64,000 bases of DNA from CAYZQH01 sp050300015 (GTDB lineage Bacteria; Pseudomonadota; Gammaproteobacteria; Pseudomonadales; Cellvibrionaceae): assembly GCA_050300015.1 (NCBI GenBank), contig JBNKWZ010000021.1, positions 248,001-312,000 on the forward strand, given 5' to 3'. The notes under the pieces are model-generated. The model made no database searches, was not told where the DNA came from, and worked only from the letters and a program-made list of their open reading frames with translations. This document shows positions 52,717 to 62,063 of this stretch, piece by piece. A program made the translations under genes and the position numbers. Numbering within the stretch: position 1 is the stretch's first letter; every line of letters starts with the position of its first letter.

Positions 52717-53200
52717 AAGACTACAGACAGTAATGGCGCACCCAAAATCGGGTCGCCCAGTGTATTCAAGCACAGATTGCTGGGACCTGATGGCGTCTAG
52801 CGGCATTCAAGTGGCCAAGTCCAATCAACAAAGAAGGCGGTATGGATGGTCATCGAACCCCCCTGCTTTGTTTCATTCAAGTGTAGATGAACTTCTTTTA
52901 ACCTGTATTACGAATTCGTTCGTTACTTAAAAACGCTATGAATAATGGGAAATACATAACTACTAGAATGGGTGCGTAAAATGGATTTTTGCCCAATAGC
53001 CAACTTTTTTGACCGTCCGGCGCCCAGATTTGGTTGAAAGCCCCATTTTGCTGTGCAAAACGGCACGTTCATCTATAGTTATTGTGAACGCAGGTCCGCG
53101 AATGTTACCTGCGCGCTTAGTCTGCGTGTGGCCACCCCCACCTTGCTAAACCTTTGTCCACCGCATGAATTACTCAGATGAAATGGTAAGCTTTTGAGAT
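52717..53200. other. Divergent intergenic region before the histidine kinase
   Basis: This 484-bp gap separates the divergent solute-binding-like and kinase genes. No supported gene lies in it. At 53046-53060, TTTTGC-tgt-GCAAAA forms a short inverted repeat extended by CC/GG after one mismatch, about 140 bp upstream of the kinase start, a possible operator. Confidence 0.45.
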
Positions 53201-54799
53201 ATGCCTGACCCCAAAAATGCTTTAGCGCCACATTTGGCACCCTTGAAACGGGGGAGCTTAAATCGCTATTTGGCGATCGTGATATTCGCGTGCATTGCCA
53301 TTCCCGCATTGGTGAGCGGTGGTATTCTCATTTATACCAATTTCAACAGAACCATTGAAGTGGAAAGCCGCACGGCAGCCGAAGGCTATGCCGACGTTCT
53401 TGAAGCGGGTATGTCAGTACCACTTTGGAATCTCTCGCCTGATTTGGGTCAGCCAATTGTGGAAAACGTTTTTGTGGATCCCTCGGTTTTGTCGGTAGTG
53501 GTGTACACCGAAAGTGGCAAGAAATTTCTAGAGTATGTTCGTTCCAATGAAGCCTTGACAGACCGCGTGATCCCCGTGGTTAGAGATGTTACCTATGGCG
53601 GCAAAGTCATTGGTCACTTAGAGCTTGGGTACAGTGTGGCAAAGGCCAAGAGCCAGGCGAATAAAGAAGCAAAACTGCTGACGATTATCATTTGTGTACA
53701 GTTGATTGTTTCGCTCACAGCGATTTCATTTTTACTTCACCGCCGAGTGCTTTCCCCGCTTAAAAAACTCGATCAAGCGGCGGAAGGTATTGCTCAGGGT
53801 GATCTCAGTACTACCATTCCTTATTTGAACAATGATGAGTTTGGAAGTTTATCACTACAGCTAGAGAAAATGCGGCATGTACTGGAAGAAAGCTTCTCCG
53901 AATTGGAAGCCCGTGTGGACACTCGTACTGCCCAGCTACAAGAAGTGAACCATACCCTTAAAGGAACGCTCGAGCAACTACAGCAAGCACAAAATAATCT
54001 CGTCCAGTCAGAAAAACTAGCCGCCTTAGGGTCCTTGGTAGCAGGGGTCGCGCACGAGCTCAATACTCCGATTGGTAATGGGTTAACCGTAATTTCATCT
54101 ATGTGTGAAAGTTGTGAATCTTTTGAAAAGCGCACACAGGAAGGCATTACCCGAAAGGCCCTAGAGAATTTTAAAGCTGACATGCTAGAAGGCACACGTT
54201 TGGTGTGTAATAACCTAGAAAAAGCGTCAGAATTGGTGAGTAGTTTTAAACAGGTGGCCGTGGATCGAACCAGTGCGCAGCGACGCAAATTCTCGTTGAA
54301 GTCATTCTTAGAGGAGACACTACTCACCGTTTCTCCTATTTTTAAACGCTCACCTTATCGTGTGTCTTTGGATATGCACCAAGATATTGAAATGGACGCG
54401 TATCCCGGGCCTCTAGGCCAAGTCATTACTAATTTGTTGAATAATGCGGTGATTCACGCATTCGCGGGTCGCGATCATGGCACAGTGGATATTTCTGTAA
54501 GGTCCTCGGATTCAAAAGTGGAAATTTGCGTGAAAGATGATGGGGTTGGGATTCCCTATGAGTACCAGGCCAAAATATTCGATCCATTTTTTACCACCAA
54601 ACTGGGCGAAGGTGGAAATGGCCTGGGTATGAATATTGTTCATAATATTGTGAATGGCGTACTGGGAGGGAAAATTGCGCTGCAGTCAGCCCCCGACCAA
54701 GGCGCGACATTTACCATCACCTTACCAATAAAAGCCCCAGATGATGTAGACGAAGTGTTCAAGTCTTTGGATTTCACCGAAAGTAAAATGGCATGTTAA
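53201..54799 (+). CDS. Membrane sensor histidine kinase
   Basis: Senses a signal through a periplasmic region and phosphorylates itself. The 532 residues contain TM1 (about 22-45), a 110-residue periplasmic domain (PLWNLSPDLGQPIVENVFVD, as in kinases of the NarQ/LuxQ-like periplasmic type), TM2 (160-179), HAMP (180-232), a coiled coil (225-275), the H box with His285 (AGVAHELNTPIGNG), and the ATPase domain with N (NLLNNAVIHAF), G1 (DDGVGIP), F (FDPFFTTK) and G2 (GNGLGM) boxes. All catalytic motifs are present. The REC-GGDEF-EAL gene follows after 21 bp, and is its likely partner. Confidence 0.92.
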   Translation: MPDPKNALAPHLAPLKRGSLNRYLAIVIFACIAIPALVSGGILIYTNFNRTIEVESRTAAEGYADVLEAGMSVPLWNLSPDLGQPIVENVFVDPSVLSVVVYTESGKKFLEYVRSNEALTDRVIPVVRDVTYGGKVIGHLELGYSVAKAKSQANKEAKLLTIIICVQLIVSLTAISFLLHRRVLSPLKKLDQAAEGIAQGDLSTTIPYLNNDEFGSLSLQLEKMRHVLEESFSELEARVDTRTAQLQEVNHTLKGTLEQLQQAQNNLVQSEKLAALGSLVAGVAHELNTPIGNGLTVISSMCESCESFEKRTQEGITRKALENFKADMLEGTRLVCNNLEKASELVSSFKQVAVDRTSAQRRKFSLKSFLEETLLTVSPIFKRSPYRVSLDMHQDIEMDAYPGPLGQVITNLLNNAVIHAFAGRDHGTVDISVRSSDSKVEICVKDDGVGIPYEYQAKIFDPFFTTKLGEGGNGLGMNIVHNIVNGVLGGKIALQSAPDQGATFTITLPIKAPDDVDEVFKSLDFTESKMAC

Positions 54800-54820
54800 T
54801 TAGACTGTCAGGGTTGTGTT

Positions 54821-57088
54821 ATGACGTCAAATAAAGTAGATGAAGATGAGCTCATTGTTTTCAAAGATGATGAGGCATTGGTGTTTGTGGATGATGCCGA
54901 TTCTCCAAAGGGCGATGATGGGCAAGCACAGCCTTGGAAAATTCTGATCACCGATGACGAAGAAGACGTCCATCAAGCAACCAAATTTGCATTGCGGGAT
55001 TTGGAAATATTGGGGCGAAAAATCGAGTTTCTGGATGCTTATAGCGCACGAGAGACGCTCGATATTCTTAACACCAATTCAGATATCGCAGTTATTTTGC
55101 TCGATGTGGTTATGGAAACCCCCAATGCGGGTCTAGATCTGGTACCCGTTATTAGAGAGGAGCTACAGTTAAAGTCAACGCGGATTATCTTGCGAACTGG
55201 GGAGCCCAATCAAGCACCTGAGACGCAAGTTATTCACGATTGTGATATCAACGACTACGAGCTGAAGTCAGATTTAACACAGAAAAAGCTCTATGCTTCC
55301 CTGGTCTCAGCGATTCGAAACTACCGATATATTTGCACCATCGAAAATAGTAAAAAAGGATTGGATCAAATTATTCGGTCTAGCTCGGAGCTGATGACCA
55401 CCAAAGGCTTACATCAGTTTGCAGAAGGCGTCATTGTGCACATGGCTGCCTTATTGAATGTCGAGCCTGAGGGTGTTATCTGCGTGCGTAAGCGTGATGC
55501 AGAAGTTCAAGACGAGATACCGGTTATTATTGCGGCTGCAGGTGAATATCGGGCATTGACCGATAGGCCTCTGGAGGACATGGACCAACAGTTGGTGAAG
55601 TCATTACTCAATGAGTGTTTGGATCAATCCAAAAATATTTACCACACCTCGGGTGTGGCGGTGTATTTAGGTAGTCATGAAAGGGGTGATATGAGTTGCT
55701 TTGTGGCCAGTCATCACCTTATTTCAGAAGAAGACGAGCGACTTCTGGAAATGTTTTGCGGCAATATTTCTCTATGCGCCGATAACATCAGTTTTCTGGA
55801 GAAACTCAAGGGTTATGCCTTTACGGACAGTTTGGTCGATGTGCCAAACCGCAATGCATTGGAAGAAACAATAGACAATCACTTAAAACAACACACCAAA
55901 GTACCTTTCTCATTGGCGCTGATTGACATCGATAATTTCGCCGAGATTAATGCCGTTTTAGGACAGGAGTATGGTGACCTGCTTCTGATAGCCTCCGCTA
56001 ATCGACTAAAAAATCGATTCAGAGCCCCTTGTGTAGTCGCTCGAGTGGGTGGTGATACCTTCGCGATATTTGGTCCATCCTCGCATATTGATCGAAAGCA
56101 ATTGGTGGAGCCATTTTCCAACCCATTTGAAATTAACGGCGAACTACAGCAGTTGTCGGTTACGGCAGGTGTTGTACCTTTATTCGAAGTTGACGGAGGT
56201 GGTGCCTCAGCAATCAAAGATGCAAGTATCGTATTGAAACTGGCCAAAAGCGGTAGTCGTGGGGACGTTGTCTTATTTCAGAAAAATATGGTGAGCGAGG
56301 CCGGTAAGCGCTTAGAGACCTTGAAAAACCTGCGTTCAGCGTTCGAGTTGAACCAATTGTTCTTAGTGTTTCAGCCGAAACTGAAGTTAACGGACTTAAC
56401 CGTGACTGGCTTCGAAGCGTTACTGAGATGGCGAAATAGCGAGGGGAAATTTATCAGCCCCGCAGAATTTATTCCGCTGGCCGAACAGTCAGGGTTAATT
56501 ATTCGAATGGGCGAATGGATCCTCAGAAATGCTCTGGCGGAACTCGCATTACTCCGAATGAAGGGGCATCACACCATAAATATGGCGGTTAATCTTTCAG
56601 TGGCTCAACTTGAGCACCCTGATTTTCTAGATATGTTAAAGCGAGTGATTGGTGAAAGTGATATCCACCCGAGTTACATAGAATTGGAGATTACAGAATC
56701 GGTTGCCATGGGAGATTTGGATTTTACCTTGACCAAATTACAACAAATTCGTGAGTTAGGATTTCGGCTGTCGATGGACGATTTTGGAACGGGTTTTTCT
56801 TCTCTAGCCTATTTGCAGAAGATGCCGATTAATTGCCTTAAAATCGACCGTTCCTTTGTTTCGAAATCTGATACCAAAAATGGCCGTGATATTGTGGAAA
56901 TGATCGTACACCTTGGGAAAACCCTCGGGCTAAATGTGATTGCCGAAGGTGTTGAAGAAGAGGTTCAAGGTGTATTGCTAAGAGAAATGGGCTGCCATGA
57001 GGTACAGGGGTTTTTTTATGCAAAACCTATGACGCGTGCTGATCTTTATCATTGGTTAGATGAGCGCAAGAACGCGCTATTACGCTAA
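54821..57088 (+). CDS. Receiver-DUF3369-GGDEF-EAL protein, probable c-di-GMP phosphodiesterase
   Basis: A 755-residue response regulator. The receiver (about 40-160) has DDEE, Asp95 in ILLDVVMETP and Lys in LKSD. DUF3369 (about 180-325) follows. The GGDEF domain reads GGDTF at 410-414, and the upstream RxxD inhibitory site is missing, so cyclase activity is unlikely. The EAL domain (about 505-750) is complete: EALLRW (Glu532), NLS, EITES, DDFGTGFSS, LKIDRSFV, AEGVEEE and QGFFYAKP. Thus it should degrade c-di-GMP. The ATG at 54821 lies 21 bp after the kinase stop in the same operon. Confidence 0.93.
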   Translation: MTSNKVDEDELIVFKDDEALVFVDDADSPKGDDGQAQPWKILITDDEEDVHQATKFALRDLEILGRKIEFLDAYSARETLDILNTNSDIAVILLDVVMETPNAGLDLVPVIREELQLKSTRIILRTGEPNQAPETQVIHDCDINDYELKSDLTQKKLYASLVSAIRNYRYICTIENSKKGLDQIIRSSSELMTTKGLHQFAEGVIVHMAALLNVEPEGVICVRKRDAEVQDEIPVIIAAAGEYRALTDRPLEDMDQQLVKSLLNECLDQSKNIYHTSGVAVYLGSHERGDMSCFVASHHLISEEDERLLEMFCGNISLCADNISFLEKLKGYAFTDSLVDVPNRNALEETIDNHLKQHTKVPFSLALIDIDNFAEINAVLGQEYGDLLLIASANRLKNRFRAPCVVARVGGDTFAIFGPSSHIDRKQLVEPFSNPFEINGELQQLSVTAGVVPLFEVDGGGASAIKDASIVLKLAKSGSRGDVVLFQKNMVSEAGKRLETLKNLRSAFELNQLFLVFQPKLKLTDLTVTGFEALLRWRNSEGKFISPAEFIPLAEQSGLIIRMGEWILRNALAELALLRMKGHHTINMAVNLSVAQLEHPDFLDMLKRVIGESDIHPSYIELEITESVAMGDLDFTLTKLQQIRELGFRLSMDDFGTGFSSLAYLQKMPINCLKIDRSFVSKSDTKNGRDIVEMIVHLGKTLGLNVIAEGVEEEVQGVLLREMGCHEVQGFFYAKPMTRADLYHWLDERKNALLR

Positions 57089-57261
57089 AATAGATTTCCT
57101 ATCTGCTTAATTGCAGGCTTTAAAAACACTGGCACCGATGTGTGAATACTCTCGTATTTTAAGGGCTGTCATTGGCTTTTCAACCAATGATGGGGCATCT
57201 GTGCTCCAATGATTAGCTTGACAACACTTCTGTCAGGTTAATTACTAGCGCCGGCTCTCTG

Positions 57262-57876
57262 TTATAAGGGGGGTAAAATGGTTGCTTGTCCGTCGGTGGC
57301 ATCTGCAAGCCGTTGTTGAAACTCTAATAATTGCGATGTGTATAACGCAACGTGCATGATGACGGCTTCACGATACTCCACTTCAATACCCGTGATCCCC
57401 ATTAAGCGACATAGACGTCGTACGCGTTCCTCTGATGCATGGTCGACCTGTAAACTAATGGTTGTACTAGGGTAAATCACCTTTAATTGGCAATTATTCA
57501 TCGCGCCGCTGGCAGCATGGCTATAGGCTCGAACCAGCCCACCGGCGCCCAGTTTGGTTCCACCAAAGTAACGTACGACAATACAGGTTGCGTTCCCTAC
57601 CTTGCGTTGCATTAACACATTCAATATGGGTTTTCCCGCTGTTCCCGAGGGTTCGCCATCATCCGAGAAGCCTCCCGCTTGAGATTGCTCAGGATGGCCG
57701 ATGATATAGGCCCAGCAGTAATGACGTGCATCTGCATATATGGGTTTTAGTTTTGCCAAGTGGTCAGACACGTCTGACTTTTGCGAGATAGGATAAACGA
57801 AGGCCATAAAACGGCTGCGCTTAACTTCATGTATGAACTCGCTTGCGTCAATCGGTGTATAAAAAGATTGGGGCAT
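57262..57876 (-). CDS. YigZ/IMPACT-family protein
   Basis: A 204-residue protein of the IMPACT (UPF0029) family. Its N-terminal domain contains KSRF-type KRSRFMAFVYPISQKSD, the HYCWAYIIG motif and the family signature SDDGEPSGTAGKPIL, then VVRYFGGTKLGAGGLVRAY. The C-terminal domain is the EF-G domain V-like DUF1949. It has been linked to translation control in eukaryotic relatives, but its bacterial role is unclear. ATG 57876 (PQSFYTPIDASEFIHEV) is preferred over an extension to 57939. Confidence 0.9.
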   Translation of the reverse strand: MPQSFYTPIDASEFIHEVKRSRFMAFVYPISQKSDVSDHLAKLKPIYADARHYCWAYIIGHPEQSQAGGFSDDGEPSGTAGKPILNVLMQRKVGNATCIVVRYFGGTKLGAGGLVRAYSHAASGAMNNCQLKVIYPSTTISLQVDHASEERVRRLCRLMGITGIEVEYREAVIMHVALYTSQLLEFQQRLADATDGQATILPPL

Positions 57877-58109
57877 TCTGTCGAAACTTATATTCAGGTG
57901 TAAAGTTGAGATTCTAGTGATCAATTTATAAGCTTTCAATGGCTTTTGCTTAACAGGTTGTGGGGTAGAGTTTCGATTTGGTGAGTAGCCACCTTATTTC
58001 TTGGCTGGGCTTTCGTAGAGTGAATGGGTATGATTGAGGCGTTGGGGTAGTCGAGGGACCCAATGGAATGAACTTAAAATAAACAATGTTAACTTTATTA
58101 GGGGGCGTT

Positions 58110-58628
58110 ATGTCGGGGAAATCGAGTTCGACACCAATCGTTGTGGTATTAGTGGGCATAATCATTGTATTGATGGGGATTATTCTATGGCTCTTTCAAC
58201 AGCCAAAAATAGCAGATCTAACGCCGCCCAATGGCGTGACGTCGTATCTGTTGGCAGTCAATAACAAGGCTGACCCAAAAGTGTATTCACCTAGTGGGCG
58301 TGCTTGGGTGGAGTGTACCCCAGAAACCTGTATGGATGAGTCTGATACTGGTGTTCCTTTGTGTGAACCAACAGAAAAAGGATTTTGTTTGGAGGAGCTT
58401 CGCACTAAATCAAATGATAGCGAGGTGATGCAAAAGTCTGCACAGCAGTTTAATTTAGAAGGCTCGACTGAGAGCGCAGATACAGCCATGTCGGTCTCAC
58501 TCTTTCCAGAGGCTCAAGCGCTGACTTCTGATAATGTTTGTCCAGTGATTGGATTAAAATTTTCAGGGTCTACGATCATTCGGGTGTATCCAAGTCCACA
58601 AGATGACCCTGATTGTCCACCCATGTAG
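58110..58628 (+). CDS. Small single-pass membrane protein, function unknown
   Basis: A 172-residue protein with one N-terminal membrane segment (TPIVVVLVGIIIVLMGIILW). The rest is probably periplasmic and acidic, with six cysteines, of which four cluster in ECTPETCMDE, PLCEP and KGFCLEE (likely disulfides). Motif SLFPEAQALTSDNVCPVIGL near the end is unfamiliar. I recognise no family. The start is ATG 58110, with the in-frame start at 58086 rejected for lack of a ribosome site. A bidirectional terminator follows, shared with the next gene. Confidence 0.7.
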   Translation: MSGKSSSTPIVVVLVGIIIVLMGIILWLFQQPKIADLTPPNGVTSYLLAVNNKADPKVYSPSGRAWVECTPETCMDESDTGVPLCEPTEKGFCLEELRTKSNDSEVMQKSAQQFNLEGSTESADTAMSVSLFPEAQALTSDNVCPVIGLKFSGSTIIRVYPSPQDDPDCPPM

Positions 58629-58640
58629 TAAGCACGTTGT

Positions 58641-58668
58641 AAAAGAGCCACCATGGTGGCTCTTTTTT
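58641..58668. terminator. Bidirectional terminator between convergent genes
   Basis: A perfect 26-bp palindrome (58641-58666, AAAAGAGCCACCA plus its complement) ends in T-runs on both strands. It lies 12 bp after the small membrane protein's stop and 4 bp downstream of the FecR-type gene's stop. Confidence 0.92.
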
Positions 58669-58672
58669 TATT

Positions 58673-61600
58673 CTAATGGATGGACTTCCTAAGGTTTACT
58701 GAAAAGAAGCGTTGGGTGTAAATATTTTGGATTCTAGGTGCTTGAGTTAGAAAGCTGAAATCGGCGTATTCAAACTGGTCGTTAAACACATTGTTGGCTC
58801 TCAGTTCTATCTCGGCGCCACTACGCCTATGTAAAAGCTGTAGGCCGAGTGAAGTCATAGTGCCCTCGTTTTTGATGGTTTCTTCTCCTGGCGCGTTAAA
58901 AAGATGGGTTTGTTGAATGTCGTTAACTTCTAGATAGGCTTTGCCTAAGCCACCGAGCAGATAGGTGGCTTGTAGCTTTATTGCGGTTTCTTCTGTGCTT
59001 TTGGGTCGCGTAAAGTCTGAAAAGTTATTTAATATTTCTTGTTCCGAGTGCGCAGCTGACAGTTGAATATGCAGATTGTCATTCAGCGTTTTGTGCGCCC
59101 CGATCGTTTGCTGGTGTTTGGTTGATTTGACCTCTTCGAAAGGTATGGCTGGGTTGTTGCCCACTTCAAAACGCGCCATATCCGTCCATTGACCTTTGGC
59201 GTAGAGCAGCCAATGGTCTGAAGTATTGTAATTCATATGAAGATAGAGGCTCTCACTAAAAGTGTTGGCGTGGAGATCTTCTTTGGTAACCTGGTTGAGT
59301 AATAGGGAGGGGATGAGGTTCGCTTGCAACTCCGACTTTCGGCTCACGTTTTCAGAGTAGGACAGTTCGACATTGAGGTTGTCGGTAGGGTTGAGCGAAA
59401 GGGCAAGGCTTGGTAATAGCTTACTGTCGATGGGTGTGTCAGACGGTATGGGCGACGCAGTAAAATCAGTGGTTTGTGCAATATTATTGACATAATTTAA
59501 GCCGGCAACCCATTTGAGTTTGAGAGGTGAGATGACGCTCTGGATGCGAACAAAGGATTCCACATTTTCATCGTCGCTTGCCAAGTAGTTCGGTCCAAAT
59601 GTGGCATCGTCAGTGGTGCTTGATAAGCTAGAGAAACTATGCCCTAAGGATAGTTGCAGTGCCCAAACGTCCATTAACAGCGCCACATCATACAGTTTGT
59701 ATTCAAGGTTTTCTTCGTAATCTATAGCGTACTCGAACCCGAAAAACTCAACCACGTCATATTGTGTTTTAATTTGATCCATCTTGGCGGCAGTCCATAG
59801 CATTTTTGCAGACTTACCTAAATTGACATGTCCCCCTAATCGAAATTGGTCGATTTTACCTGTTCGCTCCAATACTTGTGAAAAGTCATCGGTATAAGTG
59901 CCTATGCCGACGTCCTCAAGGGATTCTTCTCTTCGACTAATTTCAGCCATAAAGCTAACATTTGGGGTGGGGGCATACCTGATCTCCGCGTTGCCCACTT
60001 CGTAGGCCGCTGCGTTATTGTCTCTTTCCCCTTTGGTTGAATACTGATAGTGCCCTAATTCCAATTGCGCCTTACCTTTGTAGGCGCCCATTTGAATGTT
60101 GTGTGCAAGTGTCTCGTTGGATCCTTTGATAAGCCCTGCATCTGCAGAAAATCGATCAGCGAGAAATAGGGGGCTGAAGTCAGAAAGACCAATGTTCGCC
60201 GGGCTGGCAAAGCCGTTGATAACCATTTGTGCTTCACCGATGGCATAGGGGAGTGAGGCCAGTCCCATTGGTTGAAGTAAGGTTGCATACAAGCGTTCGG
60301 TGGCACGCAGGGATTCGCGTTCATTGTCTGTGCCGTGACTCATGGCCAGCATTCTGTGACCGGCGTAATCATCCGGTGCCTCAAAGGTGGCGGCCACGGC
60401 GAAACGTTTAGCGCTATAGGTGTCATTGAGTTCGATGTGGGCTTGGCCAATATTGGCCAAGCGTACGGCATTGTCGCTTTCAAGCGATAACGCAGACCGA
60501 ACAATAGCACGGTTGTGGTTCAGTCGTTGGCTTTGCGTGAACGCGTGAATGGCTTCTATCCAGCGGCCTTGGTTTCCGAGTTCAATGCCTTTATAAAGAT
60601 GGGGTGTTGGGTCCAAGGAGTCCTGTTCGCTGGCCAAGTAGAACTGGGTCAAAGCCTTATCTGGGCGCCTTTCGTCTGAATAAGCGGCCCCTAGATAGCT
60701 TCGAAAAACGCTATTGGTGGGGTCGAGTAATACGGCTTGTTCAAGCAGCGCCCGTCCTCGCTGCAATTCATTGTTTTTGATTTGCAACAGGCCTGAAATA
60801 AAAGTTGAGTAAGCATCGTTTGGTGAAAGGGTTTTGGCAAACTGAGCCAGCAGCAAAGCTTCGGGAAGATTCAGCATCTGCACTTCAATCAATGCTTGGT
60901 AAGTTAACGCTCGACTGTAGGTATAGTGTTGGGGTGAGATGTGTTGAATGGCTTTCTGAGCCAGAGAATGGTTATCCAAAAGCAGTGCCAATTCGGCGAG
61001 ACGAAGGTTCAAAAGCGGGTCGTCTACGTTGAGCTGCGAAAGCCTTTGGATCACATTCAGCGCCTCGGTATGACGGTGACCCGCCTGCAACCAATAGGAC
61101 TGTAACAAGCCCACGCTCGCGCTATTGGGGAAGCGCTCTGCGAGCTCTGCGATAGCAATGGATTCTTTGGGCTGTGAGTTCAGAACAAAGGGTATGAATA
61201 ATTTTAACGCTTGTGCGTCTGCAGAATTGGGATTTAACTGTAGGGCTTGATCAACGGCCTGTAGCGCATAGGGCACTTTACCTTGTTCCAAGTAAAGCGC
61301 TGATTGCAAAGTATAGTGATTTTCGTTTTTAGCTTGTAATTGAGATAGCACTGCCAGTGCGGCTTGCGTTTCACCTTTGTTTAGCAGCGAAGGCAGCGGC
61401 TCTTCAAAATGAGCGTCACTCGACAGTATTCTTGGGAAGGCAATGGCCCATTGAATCGCGTGTTCTACGTCAACATATACGCCTCGCTGAGGGGCGGTAT
61501 TTTGATCGTATGCGAAGGCTGTTTGCTCTGGCTCGAGCTGAATCTCACCAGCGGCATTGCTTAGTGTCAGCGCGCCTTCAAAAAGAGACACCTGTGACCG

Positions 61601-62032
61601 GTTATTTGGACTGTGTGAGACCTCGAATTCTGTACCGTCGATGGCGGCGTTTAAATAAGGAGCTGTAACCGACATGGGCTTTGGTGTACGAGAAATAAAA
61701 TGCGCTGCACCTGCAAAGAGTTCCATCAAAAATGATGCCTCTTCAGGAATTAGGCGAATATGGGCTTTCTCATTCAGTCGTACCAGGGTGTCATTGCTCA
61801 GCTTGAGTGCAGCGCGTTCGGAAAGCACTTGCAAGCTGTCTCCATAACAAAAAGTCATGTCTAGCATTGCTGGTTGCCAAGTGTCATCCGTTTCACTGCG
61901 CCACTGTGCAATCCCTTCAAGGCTTACCAGTGTCGCCACGGGAACTGAGCAACGGTTATCGTTTGCCCAACTGCTTACAACAAAAGTGAATGAAAGTAGA
62001 GCCGAGAAAACAATGCGTGCAACTGGAATCAT
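58673..62032 (-). CDS. FecR-domain/TPR/outer-membrane beta-barrel protein
   Basis: A 1119-residue exported protein. It begins with a signal peptide (IPVARIVFSALLSFTFVVSSWA). A FecR domain follows (about 30-165: LQVLSERAALKLSNDTLVRL and SVTAPYLNAAIDGTEFEVSH). Then comes a long TPR region (about 195-530, with YALQAVDQALQLNPNSADA and ALTQFYLASEQDSLDPTPHL), and a C-terminal half rich in alternating hydrophobic strands that ends QRFFSVNLRKSIH, like a TonB-receptor-type barrel. No TonB box or plug is seen. It would sit in the outer membrane with FecR and TPR parts on the periplasmic side. I chose ATG 62032, as the upstream TTG 62044 adds only four residues. The CHASE2 cyclase gene lies 31 bp upstream on the same strand. 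Confidence 0.85.
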   Translation of the reverse strand: MIPVARIVFSALLSFTFVVSSWANDNRCSVPVATLVSLEGIAQWRSETDDTWQPAMLDMTFCYGDSLQVLSERAALKLSNDTLVRLNEKAHIRLIPEEASFLMELFAGAAHFISRTPKPMSVTAPYLNAAIDGTEFEVSHSPNNRSQVSLFEGALTLSNAAGEIQLEPEQTAFAYDQNTAPQRGVYVDVEHAIQWAIAFPRILSSDAHFEEPLPSLLNKGETQAALAVLSQLQAKNENHYTLQSALYLEQGKVPYALQAVDQALQLNPNSADAQALKLFIPFVLNSQPKESIAIAELAERFPNSASVGLLQSYWLQAGHRHTEALNVIQRLSQLNVDDPLLNLRLAELALLLDNHSLAQKAIQHISPQHYTYSRALTYQALIEVQMLNLPEALLLAQFAKTLSPNDAYSTFISGLLQIKNNELQRGRALLEQAVLLDPTNSVFRSYLGAAYSDERRPDKALTQFYLASEQDSLDPTPHLYKGIELGNQGRWIEAIHAFTQSQRLNHNRAIVRSALSLESDNAVRLANIGQAHIELNDTYSAKRFAVAATFEAPDDYAGHRMLAMSHGTDNERESLRATERLYATLLQPMGLASLPYAIGEAQMVINGFASPANIGLSDFSPLFLADRFSADAGLIKGSNETLAHNIQMGAYKGKAQLELGHYQYSTKGERDNNAAAYEVGNAEIRYAPTPNVSFMAEISRREESLEDVGIGTYTDDFSQVLERTGKIDQFRLGGHVNLGKSAKMLWTAAKMDQIKTQYDVVEFFGFEYAIDYEENLEYKLYDVALLMDVWALQLSLGHSFSSLSSTTDDATFGPNYLASDDENVESFVRIQSVISPLKLKWVAGLNYVNNIAQTTDFTASPIPSDTPIDSKLLPSLALSLNPTDNLNVELSYSENVSRKSELQANLIPSLLLNQVTKEDLHANTFSESLYLHMNYNTSDHWLLYAKGQWTDMARFEVGNNPAIPFEEVKSTKHQQTIGAHKTLNDNLHIQLSAAHSEQEILNNFSDFTRPKSTEETAIKLQATYLLGGLGKAYLEVNDIQQTHLFNAPGEETIKNEGTMTSLGLQLLHRRSGAEIELRANNVFNDQFEYADFSFLTQAPRIQNIYTQRFFSVNLRKSIH

Positions 62033-62063
62033 AATGCAACCCAAGTAAGAAATTTATAGGCTG

